Below, piece after piece: positions 26,513 to 36,664 of a stretch of DNA of 64,000 bases. The notes below the pieces were generated by a model, which made no database searches, had not been told where the DNA came from, and was given only the letters and a program-made list of their open reading frames with translations. A program made the position numbers and the translations under genes. The DNA is taken from positions 3,507,343 through 3,571,342 of the forward strand of contig NZ_NXGA01000001.1 in NCBI RefSeq assembly GCF_002802965.1. The letters are read 5' to 3'. This DNA comes from Sporolactobacillus pectinivorans. Its GTDB lineage: Bacteria; Bacillota; Bacilli; Bacillales; Sporolactobacillaceae. The number at the start of each line of letters is the position of its first letter. Within the stretch, counting starts at the first letter, position 1.

Positions 26513-29500
26513 TCATCTGTCATCCGGACAAACCGCACTCATTTTAAATGCAAAATGAATGTCGCCTGCCGCATCAATATGGTAAGCCTGATGTATCGGA
26601 GCTCCCCAGCTGTCATCACCGCCGACACCCATCTGTCTGGCAGCAAGTGTCACGTTTGTGTAGTGAATTTCAGGTAGTTCATAGGCATGCTGCGCGTTCT
26701 GCAGTTCGAACGCCGTATAAGGCGAAATGCCAAGCTCAAATGGCTGATCCAACGCTTCGATATGCAGTCCTTCACCCTGATCATCCAGCACGTTCACCCA
26801 TCTGACACCGGTACGGTTTCCGTTCTCCTGAGTAACGGCGTACTTCGACACGTTATCGACAACCTTCTTGTCGAAAATGCCAAGCCGGGCACCGCAATTT
26901 CGATCGATATAATTTTCCTCGGGCCCTTTTCCGTAATAGCGAAATTGATTAAAATCGGCAGCCATCCGCAATGAGATTCCAAAAATCGGCAGATCCGGAA
27001 GTCCCCGCGCCCCGTGATAATCGGCTCGTACATCAATCGTCTCATCCGGCCGAACCGTATAAGAGACGGTGACGGCCGCCTGATCGGAAATCGGTAATTG
27101 ATACGTATAGACGACAGTTACCCCATTTTTCTCCTCGACAATACGTGCCTTGCTGCAGCGCTGAAACAGACTGGCCTGAAGCCACGGGCCGCTTTGATAA
27201 CCAAACCCGCAGCCGTTATCATTATCAGTTAGAGCACGCCAGTAAAGGGGCACAGGCACCTGTTTCAGGTACTCGCGTCCATGATAGCGCAGAGATAACA
27301 GGCCTTTGTCTTCTCTGGAAAAGATGACACTGAAATTATCCGTCCGCACGCCGAGATTGAACGATCCGTGAATCACATCCATTATCCTGAAAGCGAACGG
27401 CTTCATTACCGCAGGCACAGCTTGCTGTTGAAAAACAAACTGACCGAAAGCGACTGGATAGCCCCGATCCGCCCAGCGGGTGCTCCTCTTCAGTTTCATT
27501 GCAACGTTGAGCATATATTCACCCGCCGGAATGGGATCGGCGAACGGCAGCCGGACAAACTGCGATTCGCCGGCCGGAACGCTGACTGATAAGCAGTGAC
27601 GCAGCACTTCCCGTCCTTCGCGGTTCAATGAATACTCCAATTCGTAGCCGGACGTGTCGATAAACAGATTCTGATTATTGACCTCGACCCCGTCACGACG
27701 AACGTTCAGTTTGATATTCTGATAGAGGTACTTAATTTCCTGAACTTTCGGCGAAGGCGTGCGGTCGGCATAAACAATACCATCACCGCAGAAATCCCCG
27801 TCGTTCGGACGGTCGTCAAAATCGCCGCCGTAGGCAAAAAACGTCTTGCCATAGCGGTTCTTTGTAACGAGGAATTGATCAATATAATCCCATATGAAAC
27901 CGCCCTGGTAAAGCGGGTAACGATCTTCCAATGCCGTATATTCATGAAAACCACCGCACGAATTGCCCATAGCATGCATGTACTCACAGCTGATATATGG
28001 TTTTTCCGGATCATTTTCAAGATAATGTTTAATCTCTTCGACCCGTGCGTACATCCGGCTCTCGACGTCACTCGTTGCATTATAGCTCCGATCGTGAAAT
28101 ATCCCCTCGTAATGGACTATCCGCGAAGGATCCGTTTTTCTGAAATACTCCGATATATCGAAAATATTTTTGCCGCCGTTGGATTCGTTGCCACAAGACC
28201 AGATTAATACGGATGGATGATTCTTATCCCGCTCGAGCAGCGAGCGTGCACGATCCAGCACACTATCGCGCCATTCTGCTTTTCCGCCGGGAAGTACGTT
28301 TTCAGGCACCGTACCGTCGGGCAGCTGCCATGTGCCGTGCGTCTCCAGATTATTCTCATCGATCAAGTAGATTCCGTACTCATCGCAAAGCTGGTACCAA
28401 TAAGACTGATCGGGATAATGTGATGTACGGACAGCATTGACGTTATGCCGCTTGAGAAATTTAATATCCCACAACATGTCCTGCCGGGTAACGGATCTAC
28501 CTCTCAGGCAATCAAATTCATGACGGTTAACGCCCTTGAACACAATACGTTTGCCGTTCAGGCACATTAATTTATCTTTAACTTCAAACTTGCGAAACCC
28601 GACCTGCTGCGGAACGACTTCAACTATCTGTCCTTGATCGTTGCAAACGATCAATTTAAGCAGATATAGATAAGGAGTTTCTGCACTCCAGAGCTGAACA
28701 CCGCGGCAATGAAAACGAAGCTGCATATTCCCCTGGATCCCGGTTTCCGGCGTTTTTCCCACTTCATTACCGGAACGGTCATACAAAACAGCGGCAACAC
28801 TCCCTTTCCTCTCTCCTTGCAGCTTCAAGTCGACCGTCAGTTCAGCATTACGATACGTATTGTCCAGATCCGTTTTCACAAACAGATCAAAAATATGGAT
28901 ACGCGGCGTTGTGTACAGATAGACATCGCGAAATATTCCTGAAAATCTCCAGAAATCCTGATCCTCAAGCCAGCTGCCCGTCGATCGTTGATACACTTCA
29001 ACTGCAAGTTTGTTGACACCCTTAACAACCGCGTCTGAAAGGGCAAATTCGGCCGGATTAAAACTACTCTCGCTGTAACCTATAAAACGCCCGTTCAACC
29101 AGACAAAGAAAGCCGATTCAACGCCTTGAAAAGAAATATAAAGCGGACCTGTCTGCAACTCTTGGTCGACCGTAAAATATTTGATATAGCTACCGACCGG
29201 ATTGTGATCCTGCGGAATTTCAGGAGAATGACCGACTTCGCTGCTCCCGTCCCATGGATATGTTAAATTGCTGTATTGCGGCCGACCATATCCTTGAAGC
29301 TGAATATGGCCCGGAACCTTAATATCCTCCCAGCTGTGGCAGTTGACATCTGTCTGATAGAAATTTTTCACCCGCGATTGCGGGTTTGGCGCGTAACTAA
29401 ATTTCCAATTCCCGTTCAAGCTTTGCCGGAGATGCATCACACCCTGTCCAGCATCCGCTTCCGAAGTATAATATGAATGATCAGAATGAGCATCGATGCG

Positions 29501-29560
29501 ATTGACTCGAAAGATAGTCGGATCTTGCAACCAGTCGATATCCGGTTTGTTTTGATTCAT
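26513..29560 (-). CDS. lacZ: Beta-galactosidase, GH2
   Basis: A 1015-residue LacZ-type enzyme that hydrolyses lactose and other beta-galactosides in the cytoplasm. Domains in order: jelly roll, Ig-like, TIM barrel, Ig-like, and the C-terminal Bgal small chain. Acid/base E459 lies in WSCGNESNGG, nucleophile E526 in ISCEYMHAMGNS, and FKGVNRHEFD is present. GTG 29569 is also open; ATG 29560 is preferred but the ribosome site is weak. It is the last gene of the leftward galactoside arm, with nearly 700 bases of decayed sequence before it and no strong promoter seen. Confidence 0.96.
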   Translation of the reverse strand: MNQNKPDIDWLQDPTIFRVNRIDAHSDHSYYTSEADAGQGVMHLRQSLNGNWKFSYAPNPQSRVKNFYQTDVNCHSWEDIKVPGHIQLQGYGRPQYSNLTYPWDGSSEVGHSPEIPQDHNPVGSYIKYFTVDQELQTGPLYISFQGVESAFFVWLNGRFIGYSESSFNPAEFALSDAVVKGVNKLAVEVYQRSTGSWLEDQDFWRFSGIFRDVYLYTTPRIHIFDLFVKTDLDNTYRNAELTVDLKLQGERKGSVAAVLYDRSGNEVGKTPETGIQGNMQLRFHCRGVQLWSAETPYLYLLKLIVCNDQGQIVEVVPQQVGFRKFEVKDKLMCLNGKRIVFKGVNRHEFDCLRGRSVTRQDMLWDIKFLKRHNVNAVRTSHYPDQSYWYQLCDEYGIYLIDENNLETHGTWQLPDGTVPENVLPGGKAEWRDSVLDRARSLLERDKNHPSVLIWSCGNESNGGKNIFDISEYFRKTDPSRIVHYEGIFHDRSYNATSDVESRMYARVEEIKHYLENDPEKPYISCEYMHAMGNSCGGFHEYTALEDRYPLYQGGFIWDYIDQFLVTKNRYGKTFFAYGGDFDDRPNDGDFCGDGIVYADRTPSPKVQEIKYLYQNIKLNVRRDGVEVNNQNLFIDTSGYELEYSLNREGREVLRHCLSVSVPAGESQFVRLPFADPIPAGEYMLNVAMKLKRSTRWADRGYPVAFGQFVFQQQAVPAVMKPFAFRIMDVIHGSFNLGVRTDNFSVIFSREDKGLLSLRYHGREYLKQVPVPLYWRALTDNDNGCGFGYQSGPWLQASLFQRCSKARIVEEKNGVTVVYTYQLPISDQAAVTVSYTVRPDETIDVRADYHGARGLPDLPIFGISLRMAADFNQFRYYGKGPEENYIDRNCGARLGIFDKKVVDNVSKYAVTQENGNRTGVRWVNVLDDQGEGLHIEALDQPFELGISPYTAFELQNAQHAYELPEIHYTNVTLAARQMGVGGDDSWGAPIHQAYHIDAAGDIHFAFKMSAVCPDDR

Positions 29561-30255
29561 TGAGCTCACTGCACTATGGTTTCACCCTCTGAGTTAAATG
29601 TCTGTTCTCATGAATTTGTAAACATTCGGCCCTGAATTGCAAACTGAATCGGCTCTGCTTGCAACGGATCAGCATCGGACTGTTCCCGTCGATGTACCTT
29701 CCGCGAACCGTGCTTTGCTAAGGTGAAATGAGTAGCAGCTTCGCCTCCCTTTTTTAATGGTTTTCAATTCTCGTCGAATAAAATCGCCGACAAATCTTCA
29801 CTATGGCATTTTAATATTTTTCACTGAGCCGCCCTGCACTTTAGACGCAGAGTGGTTTAGAATATATTGAGCAACTTTTTCATTTAATGACCTCTTTATG
29901 GTTAGTATCATGTTTCTGTATTGTATTAATGGACTAAAAAGAATCCGAGTTTGTAAAAACGGTGATGACAATATCACCCAATCCATTTTGAGAAATTATT
30001 TCTGGAGAGAATTTGATCAGCCGTTCTCCTCCCTTCACTTCTTTTTCCTCTGTCAAAATAGTTTCAAAGCCCTAACGGTTCCTAGTGGAACTGATCAACC
30101 CGGTGGCGGACACAGTAGCAACCGTCACTATCCAGGGGCCGGATGTCGGCTGGTAGATCAAGGCCGGTGACATTGTGCTGAAAAATAAACAAGCAACACC
30201 CGATCCCCAGAATCAGAAGACTGGTGCGCTGTTTACTTGACCACTTCGCGCGAGC
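29561..30255. other. Decayed spacer between lacZ and SemiSWEET
   Basis: Holds the lacS 3'-end remnant described separately. Just past it, 30091-30237 on the plus strand encodes LVELINPVADTVATVTIQGP and KAGDIVLKNKQATPDPQNQK with an in-frame stop, not identified. A possible lacZ promoter (TTGCAA-17-ACAAAT on minus, near 29625) is weak. Confidence 0.45.
29880..30070 (-). pseudogene. Decayed second copy of lacS 3' end (EIIA)
   Basis: This stretch aligns with the last ~190 bases of lacS (30918-31110): shared runs encode SPEIISQNG, DIVITVFTNSDS and KHD, followed by a stop in the same place. Many substitutions, an in-frame TAG and loss of the region upstream show decay. It points to a past duplication or a second permease gene next to lacZ. 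Confidence 0.8.
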
Positions 30256-30537
30256 TTAATTTTGAAGACGGTGCGCTTTTTTCTTTTCGATGATACTCTT
30301 TGCCTTCATGCCAAAAATAATGCCCGCCGGTATTAAGGAAATCGCATTGCAAACAAAGATAGACGGTGAATGAAAGAATATACCGTAAACAACCCAAAGT
30401 GCGAGCCCCATCAAGAACATAGAGTACGTCAAAAGAGATATGTCTGACACCTGATGGGTCTTAATTACCTTTATGGCCTGCGGGAAAAAAGAGATACTCG
30501 TAAAAATTCCCGCAATAAAGCCCGTAAGCTCCAACAT
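30256..30537 (-). CDS. SemiSWEET sugar transporter
   Basis: A 93-residue protein with three membrane helices, a single MtN3/PQ-loop unit: LELTGFIAGIFTSISFFPQA (PQ motif), LTYSMFLMGLALWVVYGIFF and FVCNAISLIPAGIIFGMKAK. SemiSWEETs dimerise to carry sugars by facilitated diffusion. GAGGAG is 9 bases before ATG 30537. It is placed between lacS and lacZ, so it may export glucose or galactose left after galactoside hydrolysis. Confidence 0.88.
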   Translation of the reverse strand: MLELTGFIAGIFTSISFFPQAIKVIKTHQVSDISLLTYSMFLMGLALWVVYGIFFHSPSIFVCNAISLIPAGIIFGMKAKSIIEKKKAHRLQN

Positions 30538-30579
30538 TTCCAATCACTCCTCGCAGTCTTGGACCAGCCTCATGCCTGT

Positions 30580-30912
30580 TCAATAACCATTAGCTATAAT
30601 AGACTCACACCTTTGTTTCAGAAATACAACCGAATCAGGAACCGATAGTGAACTAAGGAGCTTCTTTAATAATTCCGTTTTCTCGTTGCGTTTGAAGAAC
30701 AAAAGATTGTTTGAATTCTGATTTGCGGCAAGCACAAATTGCTCTGAAGAGTCTATCACCGATCCGCTGTTTGGACTCGACCATTCCGATATTTTTAAGT
30801 CTTTTCCAGTCGTCTTTTTAATCAAGGAATTCAATGATGTCAGTCGTCCAGTAACGCCGAATATTGATTCACCCGTGCCCCTCTTCCACGCTGGCTCTGC
30901 AAAATATGGAGC
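30580..30912 (-). pseudogene. Unrecognised partial ORF after lacS
   Basis: A minus-strand frame open from the lacS stop to 30580 encodes APYFAEPAWKRGTGESIFGV, then NSLIKKTTGKDLKISEW and VLAANQNSNNLLFFKRNEK. It has no good start codon or ribosome site, so it is probably the C-terminal part of a lost gene. Family unknown. Confidence 0.4.
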
Positions 30913-30917
30913 TCCAT

Positions 30918-32846
30918 TTATTTAATAATTTCTGCCACAACCTCATTATGATTGACATCATGTTTCTCTGTCGTATTAATCGATTGATAAGCATCCGAAT
31001 TTGTAAAGACGGTGATGACAATATCATCAAATCCATTTTGAGAAATTATTTCCGGAGAGAATTCGATCAGCAATTCTCCTCTCTTCACTTCTTTTCCTCT
31101 GTCAAAATAAGTGACAAAGCCTTCACCTTTCAAATTAACTGTTCCTATTCCGATATGAATTAAAACAACCACTCCTGTATGAGAAACGATTCCGACTGCA
31201 TGACGCGTTGAAAAAGCCATGCGAATCAAGCCGTCAAACGGCGCATATACTTTGTTGCCTTTAGGTTTAATTACAAATCCTTTGCCCATTTTCCCGCTGG
31301 CAAACACATCATCATTAACATCTGAGAGAGGGACTAACTCTCCGTCGACGGGCGCATAAATATTCAGTGCCGATTCGCCGGACGGGTTCTTGATCTGCTG
31401 ATCCATTTCGACAGCGTCCTCTGATGAATCAAAGTTCTTGCCCCACTTTTTCTCCAGTTCATCGACAATTTCCGCGTGCATTTTCTCATTAAGTTTGACT
31501 TTTTTGAAGAAGATAAAAGTACCGATGATGACTAGTAAAAATGGGATACCCAGCATCATGAATTTAAAGATCAGTTTCCCCGCACTGGTCACACTGCTGG
31601 CTGATGCTCCTGTGGTCATGCCTACCCATACTGCTGTCAGACCGACAACACCGTTGGATACGGCACCTGCCAGCTTATCCAGTAAAGGACGAACCGACAG
31701 TGTCAGACTTTCGTCGCGATGCCCTTCTTTTAACTGGCCATATTCAACAGCATCCGTAATAGTCATCAGCACGACAAGAAAAATCAGAGGCTGAGGAATG
31801 AAGAACAGTACCGCAGCCGTAATAACAAACGGCAAAGAAGTATCGGCAAAACTGAACAGTAGCAGTCCAAGAACCATAATTGTGATGGAGATAAAGAATA
31901 CGTTTTTTCGTTTCCACTTTTTAGCCAGCGCCGGAAAGACCGAAACCGCAAACAAACCAACGATTGTGTTTAAGATTGCCAGAATCGAAAACTTGCTGGC
32001 ATCTCCCAGAATAAAAGAAAAGTAGTAGAGCTCCATGGAATTCGTTAGGGTCACGCCGATCGTGTAGAGTCCATAAGACAAGGACAGCCACATGAGTTGA
32101 TCATTTTTGAATAATACTTTAAATACATCCCTAAACTTTGTCCGCTCTTTATTTTTACGGAGTGCCGAATCAATTTCTTTTGTACCAAGGCCGACAATAA
32201 CAGCAGTGACAAATGAAATCGTCCCCACAATTACCGCAAACCAGAACCAGCCGCGGCTGTCGCCGGTCCCATGATTCAAGCTGATCGAAAATAACAAAAC
32301 CAGCGGCATCACGACAACTCCGACAATATTTCCACCAATAGTCGAACCGATTCGAGCGAATGTAGCTGTCTTCTCTCTTTCGTGGGAATCGAACGATAAT
32401 GCCGGAATCATTGACCAATAGGCTATATCCTTAAATGAATAAAACATATCCATCAAAATATAGATGATTGCAAACAAAGCAAGATACAAAACTGGATTAC
32501 TTTTCGTCAGGCCGCCAAAATCCGTAAATAAGCAGATCAGTGAAATCGATCCCACTCCGCCGCCAATAACGACCCACGGTTTAAATTTTCCCCACCGGGT
32601 TTTCGTATTATCGATGACATTTCCAATTAAAGGATCGACAGCTAATTCGACAAATCGAAGCAGAAAAATAATTAAAGTAATGATTGAAATCATCTTATCA
32701 TTTTGAGAAGCACTGCCCGTATTAAACAGGTGAGTCGTAACAAACATGATAAAGTACGTGCTTAAAGTAGCAAAAAACATGTCATGCCCAAAGGCACCAA
32801 GGGCATAAGATATTCGCGACGTTATAGAATGCTTTTGATCCATCAT
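30918..32846 (-). CDS. lacS: Lactose/galactoside permease with EIIA domain
   Basis: A 642-residue GPH-family symporter: about twelve membrane helices (residues 1-470), then a fused PTS EIIA-Glc-like domain (about 485-642). The phosphorylatable His is H564 in LIHIGIGTV, matching His552 of Streptococcus thermophilus LacS. It takes up lactose, galactose or melibiose with protons or by exchange, and HPr phosphorylation of the domain tunes transport. GGGGGG lies 5 bases before ATG 32846. It begins 21 bases after the alpha-galactosidase stop, so both are cotranscribed. Confidence 0.93.
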   Translation of the reverse strand: MMDQKHSITSRISYALGAFGHDMFFATLSTYFIMFVTTHLFNTGSASQNDKMISIITLIIFLLRFVELAVDPLIGNVIDNTKTRWGKFKPWVVIGGGVGSISLICLFTDFGGLTKSNPVLYLALFAIIYILMDMFYSFKDIAYWSMIPALSFDSHEREKTATFARIGSTIGGNIVGVVVMPLVLLFSISLNHGTGDSRGWFWFAVIVGTISFVTAVIVGLGTKEIDSALRKNKERTKFRDVFKVLFKNDQLMWLSLSYGLYTIGVTLTNSMELYYFSFILGDASKFSILAILNTIVGLFAVSVFPALAKKWKRKNVFFISITIMVLGLLLFSFADTSLPFVITAAVLFFIPQPLIFLVVLMTITDAVEYGQLKEGHRDESLTLSVRPLLDKLAGAVSNGVVGLTAVWVGMTTGASASSVTSAGKLIFKFMMLGIPFLLVIIGTFIFFKKVKLNEKMHAEIVDELEKKWGKNFDSSEDAVEMDQQIKNPSGESALNIYAPVDGELVPLSDVNDDVFASGKMGKGFVIKPKGNKVYAPFDGLIRMAFSTRHAVGIVSHTGVVVLIHIGIGTVNLKGEGFVTYFDRGKEVKRGELLIEFSPEIISQNGFDDIVITVFTNSDAYQSINTTEKHDVNHNEVVAEIIK

Positions 32847-32867
32847 TGTAACCCCCCAATACATTAT

Positions 32868-35084
32868 TTATTGCAATGCCTCAAAGTAACGAACGCTTGA
32901 TACAAAATCCCTTTGCTGAACTGGAAAATCGTATAGACCGATGTTCATCAATTCATCACCGCCGTAAATTTCTGAAGTAGCAGGCTCTATATAGTCGCTG
33001 TCGCTTTTAAGGCCTTTTAATTTCGTTACAGATATCTCCGGTTGTGCTTCAGAGAGTATTTTAAAGTTAAAAAGCAACACTTTTTTCTGATCCTCAGAAA
33101 TAAATGCCCAGGACACCGTATTATGAACAAAAGGGCTGTCTAAGCGTACAAATTTTCCAAATTGAATCAATTTCCTGTGTTTTTTATAAAATTTTATTTG
33201 CTGCCTGACACTATCTAGTTCATCTTCCGGCAATTCATCAAGATTAAGTTCATACCCGAATACACCACTCATCGCAACATCACCGCGCATATCTATTGTG
33301 GTACTCCGCCCGGTTTGCTGGTTAGGTGATTCAGACACGTGAGATGTCATGCTGGATATCGGATAGGCGAGACTTGTACCATATTGTATCTTTAACCGGG
33401 CAACTGCATCGGTGTTATCAGACGTCCATGTTTGCGGAAAATAATACAAAATACCGGCATCAAACCGTCCTCCACCCCCGGAGCAGCCTTCCCAAAGTAT
33501 ATTGGGATAACGTTCAACCAAGCGCTCCATTAAGTCATACAGGCCCAATATATATCTATGATAGATTTCACCTTGCCGCATCGGCGCGTACGCATTAGAC
33601 CAGACTTCTGTCAAATGCCGGTTCATATCCCACTTAACATAATCAAGCGAAATATTGTCCAGAATCTTAATCATTTGTTGAAAAATATTGTTAACTACTT
33701 CCGTTCTGGAAAAATCCAATACATATTGACTTCTTGATAGTGTCATTTCTCGATCAGGCACCTGAAGAGCATAGTCAGGGTGCTGCTCAAACAAATCAGA
33801 ATCCCTCGATATCATTTCCGGTTCAAACCACAAGCCAAATTTCAAACCTTTTTCATGCGCATATTGGGCAATACCGCCAAGCCCGTCCTCAAATTTATTC
33901 TTATATTCATACCAGTCACCTAACGAGGAAGTGTCGTCATCACGATGGCCAAACCACCCATCGTCTAAAACAAACATTTCAACACCGACTTCAGCAGCTT
34001 TATCGATAATTGATTTTAGTTTCCCGGTATCGAAGTCCATGAACGTTGCTTCCCAATTGTTGATAACAACCGGACGTTCAGAAAATCTGTGTTTCCCTCT
34101 GGCAACTCTTTCTCTTAAAAGATGATGAAAGGTATTGGACATATCATTTAATCCCTCATGAGAGTAAACCATAATCACCTCTGGCGTTTGGAACTCACTG
34201 TTTCCCTTTAGTTGCCATGAGAAATCATAATCGTTAATACCGACAATTAATCTTGTCTGGTCGATGTAATCCTTGCTTAAACTAAACAGGTGATTTCCTG
34301 AATAAACAAGTTGTATACCAAGCGCTTCGCCCTGAAATTCTGTAGTATCAGGATGAACCAACGCAATAAACGGGTTCATATGATGGGAAGAAGTACCCCG
34401 ACGGCTTTCAAATCGATAAGTGCCATGCTTAATTTTTTGCCTTTCAATTTGCCTCTCCCTTACATGCGCCCCAGGTAAACTAATCACTTCCATATCTTGT
34501 TTTGGAAAATCAATTTGGGCACTGGCAATCTTCTCCAAATAGTAAGTAGCTGATGATTTGTTCATGAGCTTAACTGATCTTGTGATTACAGGTCGATCTG
34601 TATAAATTGTGTAAGTTAAAACTGCGTCTACTTTTAGTGCAGAATCTTCTAACGTAATATTAAGGGTTGTCGCTTCGTCATCAGATTCAACATAACTTTG
34701 CGGCAACTTCGTTAAATTGGGTTTACCTTCGATGATTTCATACCCTTTATATCTCCAATCTACAGTAACCGACCCAATATCAGACCTAATAATACTTCCT
34801 GCCTCCCGATAATCCCCCGTTTGGTTTCCAGAATATTCTTGCAGAATCATATCTTTTGAATAAGTTCTGTCCGGTTGTTCTCCCACATTAAGTGAGGGGA
34901 CATTACCGGAAAAACCGCGATCTAAACCCGGATAACTTCTTTCATCATGATATTTTCGTATTTTTTTTCCAAAATATAAATGTTGTAGTAAACCATGCTG
35001 ATCAACTTGCATCAAATAGCTGAGAAAATGATTTGACAGATGAAATACTTGTTTCTGCCCGTCATAGGTTATATGGGCTGCCAT
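32868..35084 (-). CDS. Alpha-galactosidase, GH36
   Basis: A 738-residue GH36 enzyme that releases galactose from melibiose, raffinose and stachyose. The N-terminal beta-sandwich begins AAHITYDGQKQVFHL; the barrel has LDDGWFGHRDDD, nucleophile D486 in KWDMNR and acid/base D556 in SDNTDA, plus the GH36 loop EGCSGGGGRFD. AAGGTGG is 8 bases before ATG 35084; the open frame continues to 35174 without support. It is first gene of the leftward operon, with a promoter and cre upstream. Length fits tetrameric AgaA/RafA-type enzymes. Confidence 0.95.
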   Translation of the reverse strand: MAAHITYDGQKQVFHLSNHFLSYLMQVDQHGLLQHLYFGKKIRKYHDERSYPGLDRGFSGNVPSLNVGEQPDRTYSKDMILQEYSGNQTGDYREAGSIIRSDIGSVTVDWRYKGYEIIEGKPNLTKLPQSYVESDDEATTLNITLEDSALKVDAVLTYTIYTDRPVITRSVKLMNKSSATYYLEKIASAQIDFPKQDMEVISLPGAHVRERQIERQKIKHGTYRFESRRGTSSHHMNPFIALVHPDTTEFQGEALGIQLVYSGNHLFSLSKDYIDQTRLIVGINDYDFSWQLKGNSEFQTPEVIMVYSHEGLNDMSNTFHHLLRERVARGKHRFSERPVVINNWEATFMDFDTGKLKSIIDKAAEVGVEMFVLDDGWFGHRDDDTSSLGDWYEYKNKFEDGLGGIAQYAHEKGLKFGLWFEPEMISRDSDLFEQHPDYALQVPDREMTLSRSQYVLDFSRTEVVNNIFQQMIKILDNISLDYVKWDMNRHLTEVWSNAYAPMRQGEIYHRYILGLYDLMERLVERYPNILWEGCSGGGGRFDAGILYYFPQTWTSDNTDAVARLKIQYGTSLAYPISSMTSHVSESPNQQTGRSTTIDMRGDVAMSGVFGYELNLDELPEDELDSVRQQIKFYKKHRKLIQFGKFVRLDSPFVHNTVSWAFISEDQKKVLLFNFKILSEAQPEISVTKLKGLKSDSDYIEPATSEIYGGDELMNIGLYDFPVQQRDFVSSVRYFEALQ

Positions 35085-35214
35085 AAATAATTCCACCTTC
35101 CCTTCCAATTTGTACTGACCGTGAATGAAGCATCGTGAAACATTTGAAGACCTTTTTAAGAGCTGTTTCTCCATTTTTTGATGATCAAAGAAAGTAAATA
35201 GTCGGGAGCAATTT

Positions 35215-35228
35215 AGTAACCGCTTTCA
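35215..35228 (-). promoter_or_regulatory. cre site (CcpA) of the alpha-galactosidase operon
   Basis: On the minus strand TGAAAGCGGTTACT matches the cre consensus TGNAANCGNWNNCA at all but the last base. It begins 5 bases downstream of the -10 element, a position where CcpA binding represses. Confidence 0.75.
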
Positions 35229-35233
35229 TAATG

Positions 35234-35262
35234 ATCTTATACACCCCATCGCTAACTGTCAA
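35234..35262 (-). promoter_or_regulatory. Promoter of alpha-galactosidase-lacS operon
   Basis: -35 TTGACA (35257-35262) and -10 TAAGAT (35234-35239) on the minus strand, with a 17-base spacer. Confidence 0.8.
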
Positions 35263-35396
35263 GATTTTTTTAGTAAAATATTATTTTCTGCCCCTATAGA
35301 ATTTTTTCAAAAAGCTATGCATAAATTATATGTTTAATCAATAATATTCTAGTTTATTAAGGCAACTAAGGGATTTAAGCTAACGCAGTAAAATAA

Positions 35397-35445
35397 CAAA
35401 ATTGTTTTGAAAGGGCTTGCATAGTGCCGGATGATAAAGTATGAT
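35397..35445 (+). promoter_or_regulatory. galKETM promoter with cre-like site
   Basis: -35 TTGCAT (35417-35422) and -10 TATGAT (35440-35445) with a 17-base spacer. TGAAAGGGCTTGCA (35408-35421) resembles cre with one central mismatch and overlaps the -35. Just upstream CAAAA-TTG-TTTTG (35397-35409) is a dyad that could bind the LacI-type regulator. Confidence 0.65.
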
Positions 35446-35482
35446 TTAGGTGTTAATTTTAGTAAAAAAGGTGGTTATCGAT

Positions 35483-36652
35483 ATGGATTTAACTAAACTC
35501 AGACAGTCGTACATCAATCTCTTCGGTGACGATCATCCGTCGGCTTACTTCGCTCCAGGACGTATTAACCTGATCGGCGAGCATACCGATTATAACGGCG
35601 GCCACGTTTTTCCTTGTGCGATTACGCTTGGAACATATGGCATCGCGCAGAAACGAAGCGACACGACAATCAACGTGTTCTCAGAGAACTTCAGAGATTT
35701 GGGAATTATTTCTTTTGATCTCAACGATTTGTCCTACGATAAGAAAGACAATTGGGCAAACTTTCCGAAAGGTATGTTCCATTTTCTCAAAGAGAAGGGC
35801 TACTCGATTGACAAAGGGATAAATATTTATATCTACGGCAACATTCCGAATGGTGCCGGACTCTCCTCTTCCGCATCGATTGAACTACTCACCGGTGTCA
35901 TCGCCGATAATTTATTCCATTTGAATTGCGACCGCATCGAACTGGTGAAAACAGGGAAGCAGGTTGAAAATAACTTTATTGGTGTAAATTCAGGCATTAT
36001 GGATCAGTTCGCCGTCGGGATGGGTCAAGCCGATCACGCGATTTTGCTCGATACCAATACACTGAAATACGATCTGATCCCCGTCAAACTGAACGATCAT
36101 GTCATTATCATCATGAATACAAACAAGCGGCGCGAACTTGCCGACTCCAAGTACAACGAGCGGCGCAGCGAATGCGAAGAAGCACTGGCTGCGCTACAGA
36201 CCCGGCTGGATATCCATTCACTCGGCGCTTTGGATAACGATGCATTCGACCAGAATACGTATTTAATCAATAAAGAAAATCTGCTTAAGCGCGCGCGCCA
36301 TGCAGTGTCTGAGAACCAGCGGACACTCAAGGCTAAAGAAGCGCTGATCCATAATGATCTGTTAACATTCGGCAAATTGATCAATGCCTCGCATGTATCT
36401 TTGAAGTACGATTATGAAGTGACTGGAAAGGAACTGGATACACTTGTTGAAACGGCATGGCAGGAAGAAGGCGTCCTCGGTGCACGCATGACGGGTGCCG
36501 GTTTCGGTGGATGCGCCATCGCGCTTGTCGAAAAATCACATGTCGATGCATTCACCAAACACGTCGGGCAAGTCTATGAAGAGAAAATCGGATATGCTCC
36601 ATCGTTCTACATCGCCGAGATTGCCGACGGCGCTAAAAGATTAGCAGAATAG
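35483..36652 (+). CDS. galK: Galactokinase
   Basis: A 389-residue GHMP kinase that phosphorylates alpha-D-galactose at C1 with ATP. Motifs: signature [17 protein letters not shown] near 24-40, ATP loop [15 protein letters not shown], and C-terminal [22 protein letters not shown] lies 8 bases before ATG 35483; the earlier frame start at 35450 lies within the likely transcription start. It is first gene of the Leloir operon galK-galE-galT-galM, with galE 12 bases after its stop. Confidence 0.97.
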   Translation: MDLTKLRQSYINLFGDDHPSAYFAPGRINLIGEHTDYNGGHVFPCAITLGTYGIAQKRSDTTINVFSENFRDLGIISFDLNDLSYDKKDNWANFPKGMFHFLKEKGYSIDKGINIYIYGNIPNGAGLSSSASIELLTGVIADNLFHLNCDRIELVKTGKQVENNFIGVNSGIMDQFAVGMGQADHAILLDTNTLKYDLIPVKLNDHVIIIMNTNKRRELADSKYNERRSECEEALAALQTRLDIHSLGALDNDAFDQNTYLINKENLLKRARHAVSENQRTLKAKEALIHNDLLTFGKLINASHVSLKYDYEVTGKELDTLVETAWQEEGVLGARMTGAGFGGCAIALVEKSHVDAFTKHVGQVYEEKIGYAPSFYIAEIADGAKRLAE

Positions 36653-36664
36653 GAGGAAGTGTCT

